Positions 35,864 to 45,311 of a stretch of DNA of 64,000 bases are shown piece after piece (position 1 is the first letter of the stretch; each line of letters opens with the position of its first letter). Location: the NCBI GenBank assembly GCA_022709905.1, contig JAKLHY010000007.1, positions 62,001-126,000 on the forward strand, given 5' to 3'. Origin of the DNA: Verrucomicrobiota bacterium (GTDB lineage Bacteria; Verrucomicrobiota; Verrucomicrobiia; Limisphaerales; UBA1319). Position numbers and translations under genes: made by a program. The notes beneath the pieces are model-generated. The model saw nothing but the letters and a program-made list of their open reading frames with translations. It was not told the origin of the DNA and searched no databases.

Positions 35864-37342
35864 ATGAGCGATGATAAACCCATGAGAAAGGGCAGGAAAA
35901 CAGCCGCCAACAAGGACCAGCCTTCAGTCCGTATTTGCGGCACGCAGGCGGTCCACAAACGACTGCTGCAAACCAATCCCGAGTATGTCGCGCGCCGGGC
36001 AGCCAGCGAAAACTATGCCCTCGAATTCGCGCGCACAGGCCGGATGGCGGCCCGAACCGGGATCACGATGATTCCCGTGGTGGTTCACGTGGTCTATCAC
36101 ACCGCCGATCAGAATATTTCCGACGCCCAAATCAACAGCCAGATCGATGTTCTCAACAAAGATTTCCGCAAGGCAAACTCGGATATCAGCAAACTGCCTG
36201 CGGTGTTTAGTGCCCTGGCAGCCGACGCGCGGGTCGAATTCAAACTGGCAGACAAAGATCCGGCAAATAATCCCACCAACGGCATCACCCGCACCGCGAC
36301 GGCGAAGCTGTCCTTCACCCACGACGACAAGGTAAAAAAATCCGCCACCGGCGGCCACGACGCCTGGTCCACGGATAAGTTTCTGAACATTTGGGTCTGC
36401 CCCTTGAGCGGCGGGCTGCTGGGCTATGCGCAATTTCCGGGCGGACCCGCCGATACCGACGGGGTGGTCATCAATTATACCGCCTTCGGAACAAGCGGGA
36501 CCGCAAGCGCTCCGTTCAACCTGGGCCGCAGCGCAACCCACGAAATCGGACATTACCTGAACCTCTACCACATCTGGGGCGACGACGGCACGGGCTGCAC
36601 CGGCACCGATTTTGTCGGAGACACCCCGAACCAAGGTGGGCCGAACTACGGCAAACCGTCTTTCCCGCACATCACGTGCGGCAATGCGCCCAACGGCGAT
36701 CTGTTCATGAATTATATGGACTATGTCGATGACGACACCATGTTCATGTTCACTGCGGGACAGGTCACCCGTATTCAGGCCTGCCTGGATAGCGACCGGA
36801 AAAGCCTCGGCTATCAAAAGCCTTCGATTGGCACCATCAAGTTCCTCGAGGATCAACCCACGGTGAAATTCGCCGACGAAATTCCCACCTTGAAGTTCAA
36901 GGAGGATCAACCCTCGTTGAAGTTCAAGGAGGATCAACCCTCGTTGAAGTTCAAGGAGGATCAACCCTCGTTGAAGTTCAAGGAGGATCAACCCTCGTTG
37001 AAGTTCGTCGAAGAGGGTGGATCATTGAAGTTCATTGAAGATCCGGTCAAGAGCCCGGCCTCGGACTTGCCAGGAGGACCCATTCCCTGGCCCGAACCCT
37101 CTCCCTTCATCCTCGCCACGCCACATCATTCCATGGCCTGGGGACGTTCATTCCCTCAGGCCTACCGAGCTGAACTGGCCGCATACGCCCAGCAATTGAG
37201 CCAAATTATGCAGTTGCTGAGTCAATATCAACAGGGCGAAACTCAGGGATTGCTGACCGATGCCGACCGGCAGGCCGCGGAGCAACTCTACCAGGAATAC
37301 CAACGGCTGGCCGCGGAATACACGCGGATGATGCAAGGCTGA
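35864..37342 (+). CDS. M43-type zinc metalloprotease with C-terminal KF-repeat tail
   Basis: The 492-residue protein opens without a signal peptide. Residues about 20-310 form a pappalysin/cytophagalysin-like protease: IPVVVHVVYHTADQNISDAQI, zinc site HEIGHYLNLYH (226-236; Asn replaces the usual Gly of HExxHxxGxxH) and the Met-turn MNYMDY. Residues 325-396 are eight nonapeptide repeats, then a Pro-rich linker with PFILATPHHSMAWG and a helical tail rich in Gln and Ala. AAGGAG precedes the ATG with 7-nt spacing. The ATP-grasp ligase gene follows 45 bp later, so the repeat tail is a candidate substrate for crosslinking. Protease assignment is firm; modification is a hypothesis. Confidence 0.88.
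   Translation: MSDDKPMRKGRKTAANKDQPSVRICGTQAVHKRLLQTNPEYVARRAASENYALEFARTGRMAARTGITMIPVVVHVVYHTADQNISDAQINSQIDVLNKDFRKANSDISKLPAVFSALAADARVEFKLADKDPANNPTNGITRTATAKLSFTHDDKVKKSATGGHDAWSTDKFLNIWVCPLSGGLLGYAQFPGGPADTDGVVINYTAFGTSGTASAPFNLGRSATHEIGHYLNLYHIWGDDGTGCTGTDFVGDTPNQGGPNYGKPSFPHITCGNAPNGDLFMNYMDYVDDDTMFMFTAGQVTRIQACLDSDRKSLGYQKPSIGTIKFLEDQPTVKFADEIPTLKFKEDQPSLKFKEDQPSLKFKEDQPSLKFKEDQPSLKFVEEGGSLKFIEDPVKSPASDLPGGPIPWPEPSPFILATPHHSMAWGRSFPQAYRAELAAYAQQLSQIMQLLSQYQQGETQGLLTDADRQAAEQLYQEYQRLAAEYTRMMQG
36836..37051 (+). repeat. Eight in-frame 27-bp repeats encoding [ILV]KFx[ED][ED] units
   Basis: The array is exactly 8 x 27 bp. Units read IKFLEDQPT, VKFADEIPT, four times LKFKEDQPS, LKFVEEGGS and LKFIEDPVK. 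The four central units (36890-36997) are identical at DNA level, which implies recent duplication or gene conversion. Each unit boundary places Thr or Ser two residues before Lys and acidic residues three and four after it, as in TxK[YF]..[ED] cores of microviridin-type peptides. Confidence 0.97.
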
Positions 37343-37387
37343 CGCCCCGTAATATTCCAGCGCCTATCAGGCGCCGCCAAAACACAA

Positions 37388-38344
37388 ATGGTGTTAATCC
37401 TCTCCAGCGAAAGCGATCCGCACGCCGTGGCGGTTCGAGATCAGCTGGCGTCTATGAGCATGCCAGTCGTGATCCTGGATTTGTCATCGTTTCCTCAAGA
37501 ATCACGACTGGCCATCACCTGCGATCGCGGGGCCGGTGTCCGCTTCGGCTTCCAGACCTCCGTGGAGTCCATCGATCTTGGTCAATGCCGATCCATATGG
37601 TGGCGCCGACCGCAGCAACCGCAAATGGATCCCCAGATCCGACGATCGGCCTATGTCCAGTTCGGCTTGAGCGAATGCCACGCGGCCCTGACCGGCCTTT
37701 GGCAGTCCCTCAACGCTTTCTGGATCAATGACCCCGCCTTGGACACCGCAGCCCAGCAAAAGGTCTATCAACTGAAGATCGCCACTGAATTGGGCCTGTC
37801 CATACCGGACACCTTGATTACCAACGATCCCGCCCGGGCAGAGGCCTTTGTCCAGCGATATGGAGCGGGCCGGGTCATCTGCAAAGCTTTCACCGCGACG
37901 GAAGCTCACTGGCGCGAAACGCGTCTCGTTCGGGATGACGAACTGGCCCATATCCACAGCGTGAAATATGCCCCGGTGATTTTTCAGGAATACATCGAGG
38001 CGATCTATGATCTGCGTATCACGGTGATCGGCCCCAAAGTTTTTGCCGCTGCCATTCATTCCCAGGAAACCGAGTATAAAATCGACTGCCGGATCGATAT
38101 CAGTCACGCCCGGATTGAGGCGGTCGATCTGCCCCCGAAGATCATCCATCAAATCCGGGAGTTCATGGGGCGCCTGGGGCTGGTGTATGGAGCCATCGAT
38201 ATGCGCCTTCGCCCGGATGGTTCGTACGTGTTTTTCGAGGTCAATCCGGCGGGACAATGGCTCTTCATCGAGGGAGCCACCGGACAACCCATCACCGAAT
38301 GCCTGGCCCGAGCTTTGGCGCGCGGCGGGCCCGATTCAGTCTGA
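37388..38344 (+). CDS. ATP-grasp ligase, microviridin/graspetide (MvdC/MvdD)-like
   Basis: The 318-residue protein has the N-terminal domain of peptide-modifying ATP-grasp ligases (VLILSSESDPHAVAVRDQL, VVILDLSSFPQES, SIWWRRPQ) and a RimK-like ATP-grasp core: VICKAFTATEA, FQEYIEAIYDLRITVIG and the Mg/ATP motif FFEVNPAGQWLFIE (about 283-296). GQW after VNP is typical of MvdD-like macrocyclases that join Thr/Ser or Lys side chains to Asp/Glu. It lies 45 bp after the repeat-tailed metalloprotease. General ribosomal-protein or amino-acid ligase activity is less likely. Confidence 0.85.
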   Translation: MVLILSSESDPHAVAVRDQLASMSMPVVILDLSSFPQESRLAITCDRGAGVRFGFQTSVESIDLGQCRSIWWRRPQQPQMDPQIRRSAYVQFGLSECHAALTGLWQSLNAFWINDPALDTAAQQKVYQLKIATELGLSIPDTLITNDPARAEAFVQRYGAGRVICKAFTATEAHWRETRLVRDDELAHIHSVKYAPVIFQEYIEAIYDLRITVIGPKVFAAAIHSQETEYKIDCRIDISHARIEAVDLPPKIIHQIREFMGRLGLVYGAIDMRLRPDGSYVFFEVNPAGQWLFIEGATGQPITECLARALARGGPDSV

Positions 38345-38398
38345 TGCCCTCGCCTATTTGTCCATCGGGCCAGGATATCAGCGACTCCCACCTCAAGG

Positions 38399-41300
38399 CT
38401 ACCATCCAGAGCGACCAACGCCGGAGCCCCTGGAGAAGGACGAACGCCGGGCGCCAGAACCTGAGGAGAAGGTGGAGTGACCGAATCCTGAACGCGAGCG
38501 GCCGAGGGAAGGGATGGAATGTCTCCGATGCCATTCCTGCTGTTCACGGCGCCGTCGTTCCTGTTCCTGACGTTCTTCCTCGGCGCGCTGCTGACGCAGG
38601 ACTTCCGCTTGGGCGGCGGCCACCGCCTGACGTGCGGCGTGCTGGGCGGATTCAGCGGCCTGCCGTGCAGGCGCATAGGCCCCTTCCTGCAGGCACCGCC
38701 GCGCCTGAGCCAGCAATTCCGCGCCCGGGCAACCTGCGATGGTGACACCAAAGGGCCCGGTCCACAACCCGGCGGTTCGAACCGCCGCCGAGGCAGCGGT
38801 GATCGACTCGAGAGCTGTCTGAGCGGCTTGAAGGTCACCACGGAGGATTGCCGCCACGCGCCCGGCCTCGTGGGCAATGCGGTCAGCCTCAGCATCAAGC
38901 GCAGACCAATCGGCGTGTGAGCGATTGATCCGAGGCCTGGCATGGCAAAGATCTTGGTCGAGTTGTTCCAGACCCCGGCAAGCCTCGACGATCGCGACAC
39001 TGTCTCCCGCCTGATCGGACGAGGCCTCCTGGGCCAGGAGATGGGCGGCTTCAAGCTGATTCGCTGCCGATTCCAGGCTGCGTTGCGCCTCGTCAAAAAC
39101 TTCCCAGTCGCGTCGGGCCTGATCCGCGACCTCACTCAGATCCCGAGCTACCGCGCCTAACAGATCCGCGACCACGAAGGGTTCCTTGGGACAGGCATTC
39201 ACGAGACGGATTGCCCGATCGAATCTCTGCCGTGTCTCGGTATACCGCTTGAGCGTAGGCTCCATCGTTCGCATATCCTCAACCTTGGATTCCAAATCCT
39301 TGGCTTCGTTCTCCAAATCTCTGATCGCTTCGAGGTTGGCCGATTCAACTTTCTTAACCCGGTCCCGTTTTTCCTCGATCTCTTGCAGCCGAAAAGCGGT
39401 CAGGTTTTGTCGCGCCCTCACCTCCTCAAGCAAGTCGGATGACTCCAACACCCGGCCCTCAGGGTACACCGTGACGGCCTGTTCGGTGGACTGGCCTATC
39501 TCCTCCAGTAACAGCCGGACTTCCTCCAGATTATCGTGAATCGAACTGTTGGCAGAGGGGTGCTCTGGATCCCCCTGCCCCAGCCCCAGGACCGATGGCG
39601 CGTAGTCCGCCTGCAATTGGGCAAGGATCTGTTCGTGGGCCGGCAGAAGCGATGCCAGGCGGGCCGTCTCCTGACGGCATTCCGCTAGCACCGTTTCATG
39701 AGCCGCACAGGCCTTGCGCGTGGCCACAATGATCTGGTTCACCTCCTCAACAAGATGGTCGACAGTTCCCAGGCCGTCCTGCGCCGCGGAAGGATCGCCG
39801 CGCTCCAGAGATGCCTTTGCCCCGGCCAACTGCTCCCGGGCTAGCACGAGCCGATCGCTTGGATTGCGGTCCGGTTCCCGCAGAATTTTGTCCGGTCCGA
39901 GGTGCAGGACAGCGGCCAATTCCTGCCTAGTCCGATCCACTACTGCTGAGGCCTCCTCGATCGATTTCCAGGTGGTTCCGCGCCGGCGAAGATCAAGCGC
40001 CACCACGAGATCCACACGATCGGCCAATTGTTCCATCCCATTCTGGAGCATCTTGATTTCGCCGGCCATGGACTGGGAAATGGCCTGACGAGCCACAGAA
40101 TCAGCATGCTGAGAGGCATCATACAAAGCCTTCCCTATCCAGGACGTGTCCAATGCGGCTTCACGCAGCTGCGCATCGGCGGCCTGCAACCGGGGTTTGA
40201 TCGTTCGGTGGAACTCGCCGCTCAGACCAATCAGGGCCTCCGCATCATCCAATTTCCGCTTCGCCAATGCCGCCGCCCCTTCCAGGGCTCCGACTGCATC
40301 GCGAACCCCAATGACGACCGCCTCAGTATGATCCTGTGCCGCACCAGGCAGCAACTCACTGAACACAGGCCCAACACAAAACCACCCATCGGATCCACCA
40401 GCGTTCAGCAGTTCCTTTTCCTGGCCTTTCAGAACCTGAATCCGATTCCGAAGGGCTACGAGGGCGTCACCGATGGTGCGGATGCTGGATTGGACCCGCT
40501 CGAGGTTTGACAAGGCCCGGCCGGCTCGCTCGTTGAAGGTCTCCATGAGTTGGTTGAAACTCATGGCAAACGGCTGGTAGGATTCCAGGCGCCCCAGTAA
40601 AGAGTCCCGCTCGGTTTTCGGTCCCCGCACAACCAGTTCCAGGCCGTCCTCGGGACGAAAAGCAACAGGCTCATCGCGCAATCGGCGTATGGCGGCTCGA
40701 TAATTCCGCCGGGAAAACCCATTCAATAATCGGGCCGAGATTGTCACAGGCTCAATCCGGGCGCGGGCCTCGCTGAGAACCCGGCCCGCGCAAGCCGACA
40801 TGATCATCAACTCGTCCACATCCTGAATGATCTGCTGGCTAATTTTCAGAGTCTCGCCGCTGTAACGCTGAGCGGCTTCCTGGCTCGAGGCCCCCAGGAC
40901 GCCTGAAACCCAATCCAGGAGATCAAACAATGCGCGAGTCTTTTCCTCAAGCCCCTTCGACCACAACGCCGCCAGCTGGTGGGCCTCCCTTTTATCGGGG
41001 AAACGCCGGCGGTTCAGCCCAATACCCAAACCGCCCAGGATCCCCAAGGCTGCCAAAGATCCCAGCACAGCGAACTGCCGGCGACGCGCCGCATCCAATA
41101 GGGAGTCGTTAATTCGGTTTTCCGCTTCCCGCAGAGATTGCCGGGCGGAATTCAGAGATGCCGCATAAGCCGCATTCGCCCGTTCATGTTCAAGACGAGC
41201 CTGGGCCAGATCTTGCCGGGCGGATTGCAGGATTGGCATCGCCGCGCCATGCGAATCCTTTTTCGACCATGCCTCGATGGCAGTTTCCAGGGCGTCGAGT

Positions 41301-42250
41301 TCCGGCCGGGCGCTCTGGAACTCCTCGATCATCTTGACATGTTCGAAGGCGCGTTGCTTGACGCGATCGGCACGCGATGCAACCCCGGCCGAATCGCCGT
41401 CGTCAATCGCCGCCTGCGCGGTTTTAAGCTCCGCCCGCATGCCCGCCAGATCGGGTCGAACGAGGTCGCCCGCCAGTCCCGGCCGGTCACGCCTCAGCCC
41501 GTCAATCTTTTGTTCCAGGAGGTGGAGCCCGTTCGTGGCGTTCTCAAGGCTGGCCTTTGCCAGATCCAGCATCCGAACGCGTTCCGCATTGGCTTCGGCT
41601 TGACGCCTCTCTTGTTGCCGTTGCTCGGCCGCAATCTGCTGCTCGAACCGGCTGTTAATCGAGACAATCGTGTCCTTGACGGCATCCACAATCCTCCCGC
41701 CGCCACGCATGGCCGCAATCGCCGGACGATCCAGAGTGCCCGCCCAATGATCCTCCCCCAACCCTCGGCGGTCCTGAGCATCGGAACCATAATAGGAAAA
41801 CTTGCGTTCTTTCAGAAAAAGTAGAAAAAAAGCCCCGTTGCGCTCCTGCGTGCGAGAATCGGTAAACTGACCGAAAGCCGTTTGGCTCGGCAATCCTTTG
41901 CCCAACGCGTGTTCCACAGCATCGATCCCTGTGAACCCATCGCCCGCAGCGTCCCGATATTCCTCTTGACCGGCGTCCTCCAATAAGACCACAGTCCAGT
42001 TGGTGGCGTTCTGATCCAGCCAGACTTCCAACTGATTGAGCTGCTCCGAACCGACGCCAATGTCGCCCTTGACATACAAGTGTTGAGCCGGGCGCCAGTG
42101 TTTGACCACGCTGACCCCGGTCGCCGCCCGAAAAAATTCCTGCTCCGCGGAGGGTGTCGATGGTTGAGCCAGGGACTTCGAAAGGCTTGCCACGAACACC
42201 ACGCAAAGCAATCCGGCCCGCCCCATGGAGTTACGAGTTGTCGCTCTCAT
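38399..42250 (-). CDS. Very large membrane-anchored coiled-coil protein with TPM-like N-terminus
   Basis: The ATG at 42250 gives 1283 residues with a signal peptide (GLLCVVFVASLSKSLAQ). Residues about 30-200 resemble TPM-type extracytoplasmic domains (VWLDQNATNWTVVLLED, KERKFSYYGSD). A coiled-coil stretch, one transmembrane helix (FAVLGSLAALGILGGLGIGL) and some 750 residues of cytoplasmic helices follow, dense in Glu, Arg, Ala and Gln. The end is Ser/Gly/Arg-rich (RSSFSRGSGVGRSGW), like the glycine-serine tails of TPM proteins. The helical body suggests a scaffold or mechanical role in the envelope. Function unknown. It is convergent with the ATP-grasp gene. Confidence 0.7.
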   Translation of the reverse strand: MRATTRNSMGRAGLLCVVFVASLSKSLAQPSTPSAEQEFFRAATGVSVVKHWRPAQHLYVKGDIGVGSEQLNQLEVWLDQNATNWTVVLLEDAGQEEYRDAAGDGFTGIDAVEHALGKGLPSQTAFGQFTDSRTQERNGAFFLLFLKERKFSYYGSDAQDRRGLGEDHWAGTLDRPAIAAMRGGGRIVDAVKDTIVSINSRFEQQIAAEQRQQERRQAEANAERVRMLDLAKASLENATNGLHLLEQKIDGLRRDRPGLAGDLVRPDLAGMRAELKTAQAAIDDGDSAGVASRADRVKQRAFEHVKMIEEFQSARPELDALETAIEAWSKKDSHGAAMPILQSARQDLAQARLEHERANAAYAASLNSARQSLREAENRINDSLLDAARRRQFAVLGSLAALGILGGLGIGLNRRRFPDKREAHQLAALWSKGLEEKTRALFDLLDWVSGVLGASSQEAAQRYSGETLKISQQIIQDVDELMIMSACAGRVLSEARARIEPVTISARLLNGFSRRNYRAAIRRLRDEPVAFRPEDGLELVVRGPKTERDSLLGRLESYQPFAMSFNQLMETFNERAGRALSNLERVQSSIRTIGDALVALRNRIQVLKGQEKELLNAGGSDGWFCVGPVFSELLPGAAQDHTEAVVIGVRDAVGALEGAAALAKRKLDDAEALIGLSGEFHRTIKPRLQAADAQLREAALDTSWIGKALYDASQHADSVARQAISQSMAGEIKMLQNGMEQLADRVDLVVALDLRRRGTTWKSIEEASAVVDRTRQELAAVLHLGPDKILREPDRNPSDRLVLAREQLAGAKASLERGDPSAAQDGLGTVDHLVEEVNQIIVATRKACAAHETVLAECRQETARLASLLPAHEQILAQLQADYAPSVLGLGQGDPEHPSANSSIHDNLEEVRLLLEEIGQSTEQAVTVYPEGRVLESSDLLEEVRARQNLTAFRLQEIEEKRDRVKKVESANLEAIRDLENEAKDLESKVEDMRTMEPTLKRYTETRQRFDRAIRLVNACPKEPFVVADLLGAVARDLSEVADQARRDWEVFDEAQRSLESAANQLEAAHLLAQEASSDQAGDSVAIVEACRGLEQLDQDLCHARPRINRSHADWSALDAEADRIAHEAGRVAAILRGDLQAAQTALESITAASAAVRTAGLWTGPFGVTIAGCPGAELLAQARRCLQEGAYAPARQAAESAQHAARQAVAAAQAEVLRQQRAEEERQEQERRRREQQEWHRRHSIPSLGRSRSGFGHSTFSSGSGARRSSFSRGSGVGRSGW

Positions 42251-42329
42251 CGCAAAAACTAAGGACCTGAAAACTGGCCCGAATTCAACTACAATTGCCG
42301 AAAGGCTTTGGAACAAAATTCCCTGTTGT

Positions 42330-45311
42330 TCACGGCGGCAGGTTGGCCGGATCCATCTTCCGGCGCATTTCCTTGTCGGCGCCTCCCCCAAACTGCTTCC
42401 AGTAAGCCGCCTTGAACGGATTGATTTTGGGCCCGGCGGCATGCTCGTTGACAAGCAAGGGCTGCACCTCCCGCCACCATTGGTCATAGGCGTCCCGGAG
42501 ACGTGCCGCCACTTGCGGATATTGCCCGATGACATTCTTGGTTTCTCCAAAATCAGTGTGGAGGTCATACAGCTCCCGGTTGTTCACCAGGGTGAATCGC
42601 CGGTCGCGGATCGAGCACGGGTGATACTTCGCCTCCGCGGCTCGGCCTCGAGCCCAGCGACCCACATGCGTGACCAGGACACGATCCGGCCACTCGATCC
42701 GGGGATTTTTTAAAATCGGCAGCAGGCTCCGTCCTTCGACCTGTCTGGATACTGGACCATCGAGGTTTATGCCTGCGATTTCAGCCAGCGTCGGAAAGAG
42801 GTCGATGTGTGCTGTGAGCGCCGGACAATCCACCGGCGTCTTGAACACCGCCGGCCACCGCCAGAATGAGGCGGCGCGCGTGCCACCCTGGTAAGGCGTG
42901 CCCTTCGCGCCGCGCATGCCGGCATTAAAGATCTTGACGCCGGCTGTGCCCCCATTGTCCGTCATGAAAATCACCAGCGTGTTGTCGGCAATCTCCCACG
43001 CTTCCAGTTTCTCAAGCAAGGCGCCAACGTTGTCGTCGATGTTCTCGATCATGCCGAAAAACCTGGCTGCGCTATCCGGGACTTTGCCCTGGTAACGCTG
43101 AAAATAGGCTTCCGGGCAATCGAGCGGGGCATGAGGCGCGTTGGGAGTGATGCACGCAAAAAAAGGACTGCCGCGTTTGCGCCGGTCCTCCATCCAACAG
43201 ATCGCTTGTCTAAAAAAGACATCGGTGCAATACCCGGCTGTCTTTACGAAACGATCGTTGTGACGAATCGTGGGATTGAAGTAGCCGTTGCCTGGCGCAT
43301 CTCCGCAACTCCCCGGATAAGTCTGCCCAATCCCCCCTCCGCCATGGATGAACACCTCGTCGAATCCGCGCCTCCCTGGCTGGTATGAAGCTTCATCACC
43401 GAGATGCCATTTGCCAAAAATGCCGGTCGCGTATCCTCCCTGCTTCAGCACTTGAGCGATGGTGACGGCATCGAGGGTCAGTCGCTCCCGCTCGAGAATG
43501 GTGTGGGTCACCCCATTCTTGAACTCGTGGCGGCCGGTCATCAAGGCGGCGCGAGTCGGCGAGCAAGTCGGGCTCACGTGGAAGTCGGTTAACCGCACGG
43601 ATTGCCTCGCGAAAGCATCCAGGTGCGGCGTCCTGATCACGGGGTTGCCTGTGCATCTCAAATCGCCGTAGCCCTGGTCATCGGTCATCATCAGAATGAT
43701 GTTGGGTCGGGTCGCCGACAGCCGCACGGGTCGGGTATTTTGTTGAGGCGAGCCCGGTGTGCTTCGGCCCTCAGCGACGTATTGCTCCAGCAGTCGTGTG
43801 AGACGCGCCACAATCTCAGGATGCTCAGCCGCCAGGTTGTTGGTTTCCCCTAAGTCCTTCGAGAGATCGAACAATTGAACGGGGGGCAGTCTTTGGGCCT
43901 CGGAACTGCCGGGACCCGGGGCGCTCCACCCGCCAGAATCAGCGCATAACAAAAGCTTCCAGCGTCCCTGCCGGACAGCAAACGATCCGTTGATGGAATG
44001 GTGGATGATCGCGCGCCGCCGCGGGCTCAACGGCCGGCCTTTGAGGGCAGGCAGCAGGCTGACGCTGTCCTCGGCGGCATCCTCGGGCAGCGGTTGCCCC
44101 AGAATGTCGGCACAGGCTGCAAATAGATCGTTGAGACAAATCAACTGTTGGCTTCGAGTTCCCGGCCTAACCCGCCCTGGCCATCGAACCATAAACGGCA
44201 CTCGATGTCCCCCCTCAAAAAGATCAGCTTTGGCTCCGCGAAATGGCCCGCTCGGATGATGGCCCCGATCCGACAACTCATCAAACCTGGCCTCCGGTGA
44301 GCAGCCGTTGTCGCTGGTGAATATGAGGAATGTGTTCCGGGTCAGATTCAAACGATCAAGCGCCTCGAGCAAACGGCCGATCTCCTCGTCCATTTGCGTG
44401 ACAAAATCCGCATAGGGATTCAAACCGCTCCTGCCCCGCCACTTGTTTCCAGGCGCAATCGGTGTGTGCGGCGCATTGAGCGGCAGGTAGAGAAAAAAAG
44501 GACGTCCGGCTTTGGAGTCCCCGGCGCGCTGGTTCAGGTATTCCAAGGCCTTATCCATGAGAGTCGGCAGCACATCGGCGGCCTCAAAACCGACGGCGGC
44601 CGGGCCTCGCCTCGTGGTCCGGTTCGTTCGTCCCGCCATCATGGGAAATGCATTGTCCAGCGCCGGCGGCATCGTCACACGATCATTCTCGATCCACGTA
44701 TACGGCACCATGTCGAGAGAGGCCGCGATGCCAAAGTAATAATCAAAGCCAGCGCTGTTCGGCCCGCGGGCAATTGGCTTTGAGTAATCCACCCGCCATC
44801 CTGCCTCCCCTTTTTCGATGCGGTCGTCAAAGGCCGGGGTTCCCGTTTTGCGGGACCATTCCATGCCCAGATGCCATTTTCCGATGCAAGCCGTATGATA
44901 GCCATGGCGCCGGAGAAAGGCCGGCACGGTCAGGCGGTTGGACTCGATCAAGGGCGGGCTCATTCCGCCCAACACCCCCTGCTTGAGACGGGAACGCCAG
45001 TTGTAGCGGCCGGTGAGAATCCCGTAGCGCGTCGGCGTGCAGACTGCCGAACTCGAATGGGCATCGGTGAAGACCATCCCCTCGGCCGCAATACGATCGA
45101 GGTTCACCGTGGGAATCTTACTTTCGGGATTCAGGCATCGCACGTCACCATAGCCGAGATCGTCGGCCAGGATATAAACAATGTTGGGCCTGACCGCTGC
45201 CTGGCAACAGATCACCAAACCCCACCAGGCCGCCAGATATAAAGCTCGTTCGGCCAGCCGAGTCCAACGATCGATCCACACAGGCCCAGAGACTGGTTGA
45301 GGCAAGCTCAT
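42330..45311 (-). CDS. Two sulfatases fused in one secreted protein
   Basis: The 993-residue protein has an N-terminal signal/anchor (LYLAAWWGLVICCQAA) and two complete formylglycine sulfatase domains. The first (about 40-515) has NIVYILADDLGYGD and Cys91 in CTPTRYGILTGR. The second (about 530-970) has NIILMMTDDQGYGD and Cys583 in CSPTRAALMTGR. Each cysteine must be converted to formylglycine by a maturation enzyme that is not in this window. GKWHLG and TSDNG/MTDNGG motifs occur in both. AGGAAGGA precedes the ATG. The two halves differ enough to have distinct specificities. Confidence 0.9.
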   Translation of the reverse strand: MSLPQPVSGPVWIDRWTRLAERALYLAAWWGLVICCQAAVRPNIVYILADDLGYGDVRCLNPESKIPTVNLDRIAAEGMVFTDAHSSSAVCTPTRYGILTGRYNWRSRLKQGVLGGMSPPLIESNRLTVPAFLRRHGYHTACIGKWHLGMEWSRKTGTPAFDDRIEKGEAGWRVDYSKPIARGPNSAGFDYYFGIAASLDMVPYTWIENDRVTMPPALDNAFPMMAGRTNRTTRRGPAAVGFEAADVLPTLMDKALEYLNQRAGDSKAGRPFFLYLPLNAPHTPIAPGNKWRGRSGLNPYADFVTQMDEEIGRLLEALDRLNLTRNTFLIFTSDNGCSPEARFDELSDRGHHPSGPFRGAKADLFEGGHRVPFMVRWPGRVRPGTRSQQLICLNDLFAACADILGQPLPEDAAEDSVSLLPALKGRPLSPRRRAIIHHSINGSFAVRQGRWKLLLCADSGGWSAPGPGSSEAQRLPPVQLFDLSKDLGETNNLAAEHPEIVARLTRLLEQYVAEGRSTPGSPQQNTRPVRLSATRPNIILMMTDDQGYGDLRCTGNPVIRTPHLDAFARQSVRLTDFHVSPTCSPTRAALMTGRHEFKNGVTHTILERERLTLDAVTIAQVLKQGGYATGIFGKWHLGDEASYQPGRRGFDEVFIHGGGGIGQTYPGSCGDAPGNGYFNPTIRHNDRFVKTAGYCTDVFFRQAICWMEDRRKRGSPFFACITPNAPHAPLDCPEAYFQRYQGKVPDSAARFFGMIENIDDNVGALLEKLEAWEIADNTLVIFMTDNGGTAGVKIFNAGMRGAKGTPYQGGTRAASFWRWPAVFKTPVDCPALTAHIDLFPTLAEIAGINLDGPVSRQVEGRSLLPILKNPRIEWPDRVLVTHVGRWARGRAAEAKYHPCSIRDRRFTLVNNRELYDLHTDFGETKNVIGQYPQVAARLRDAYDQWWREVQPLLVNEHAAGPKINPFKAAYWKQFGGGADKEMRRKMDPANLPP

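Noticed and set aside
35924..36991. Minus-strand frame opposite the metalloprotease, with LILLELQRG repeats
   Set aside because: The repeats are just the complement of the KF-repeat array; the plus strand has the zinc site and a strong ribosome site.
36836..37051. CRISPR array at the 27-bp repeats
   Set aside because: There are no spacers; the units are contiguous, in frame and code for part of the metalloprotease. No other CRISPR-like array was seen.
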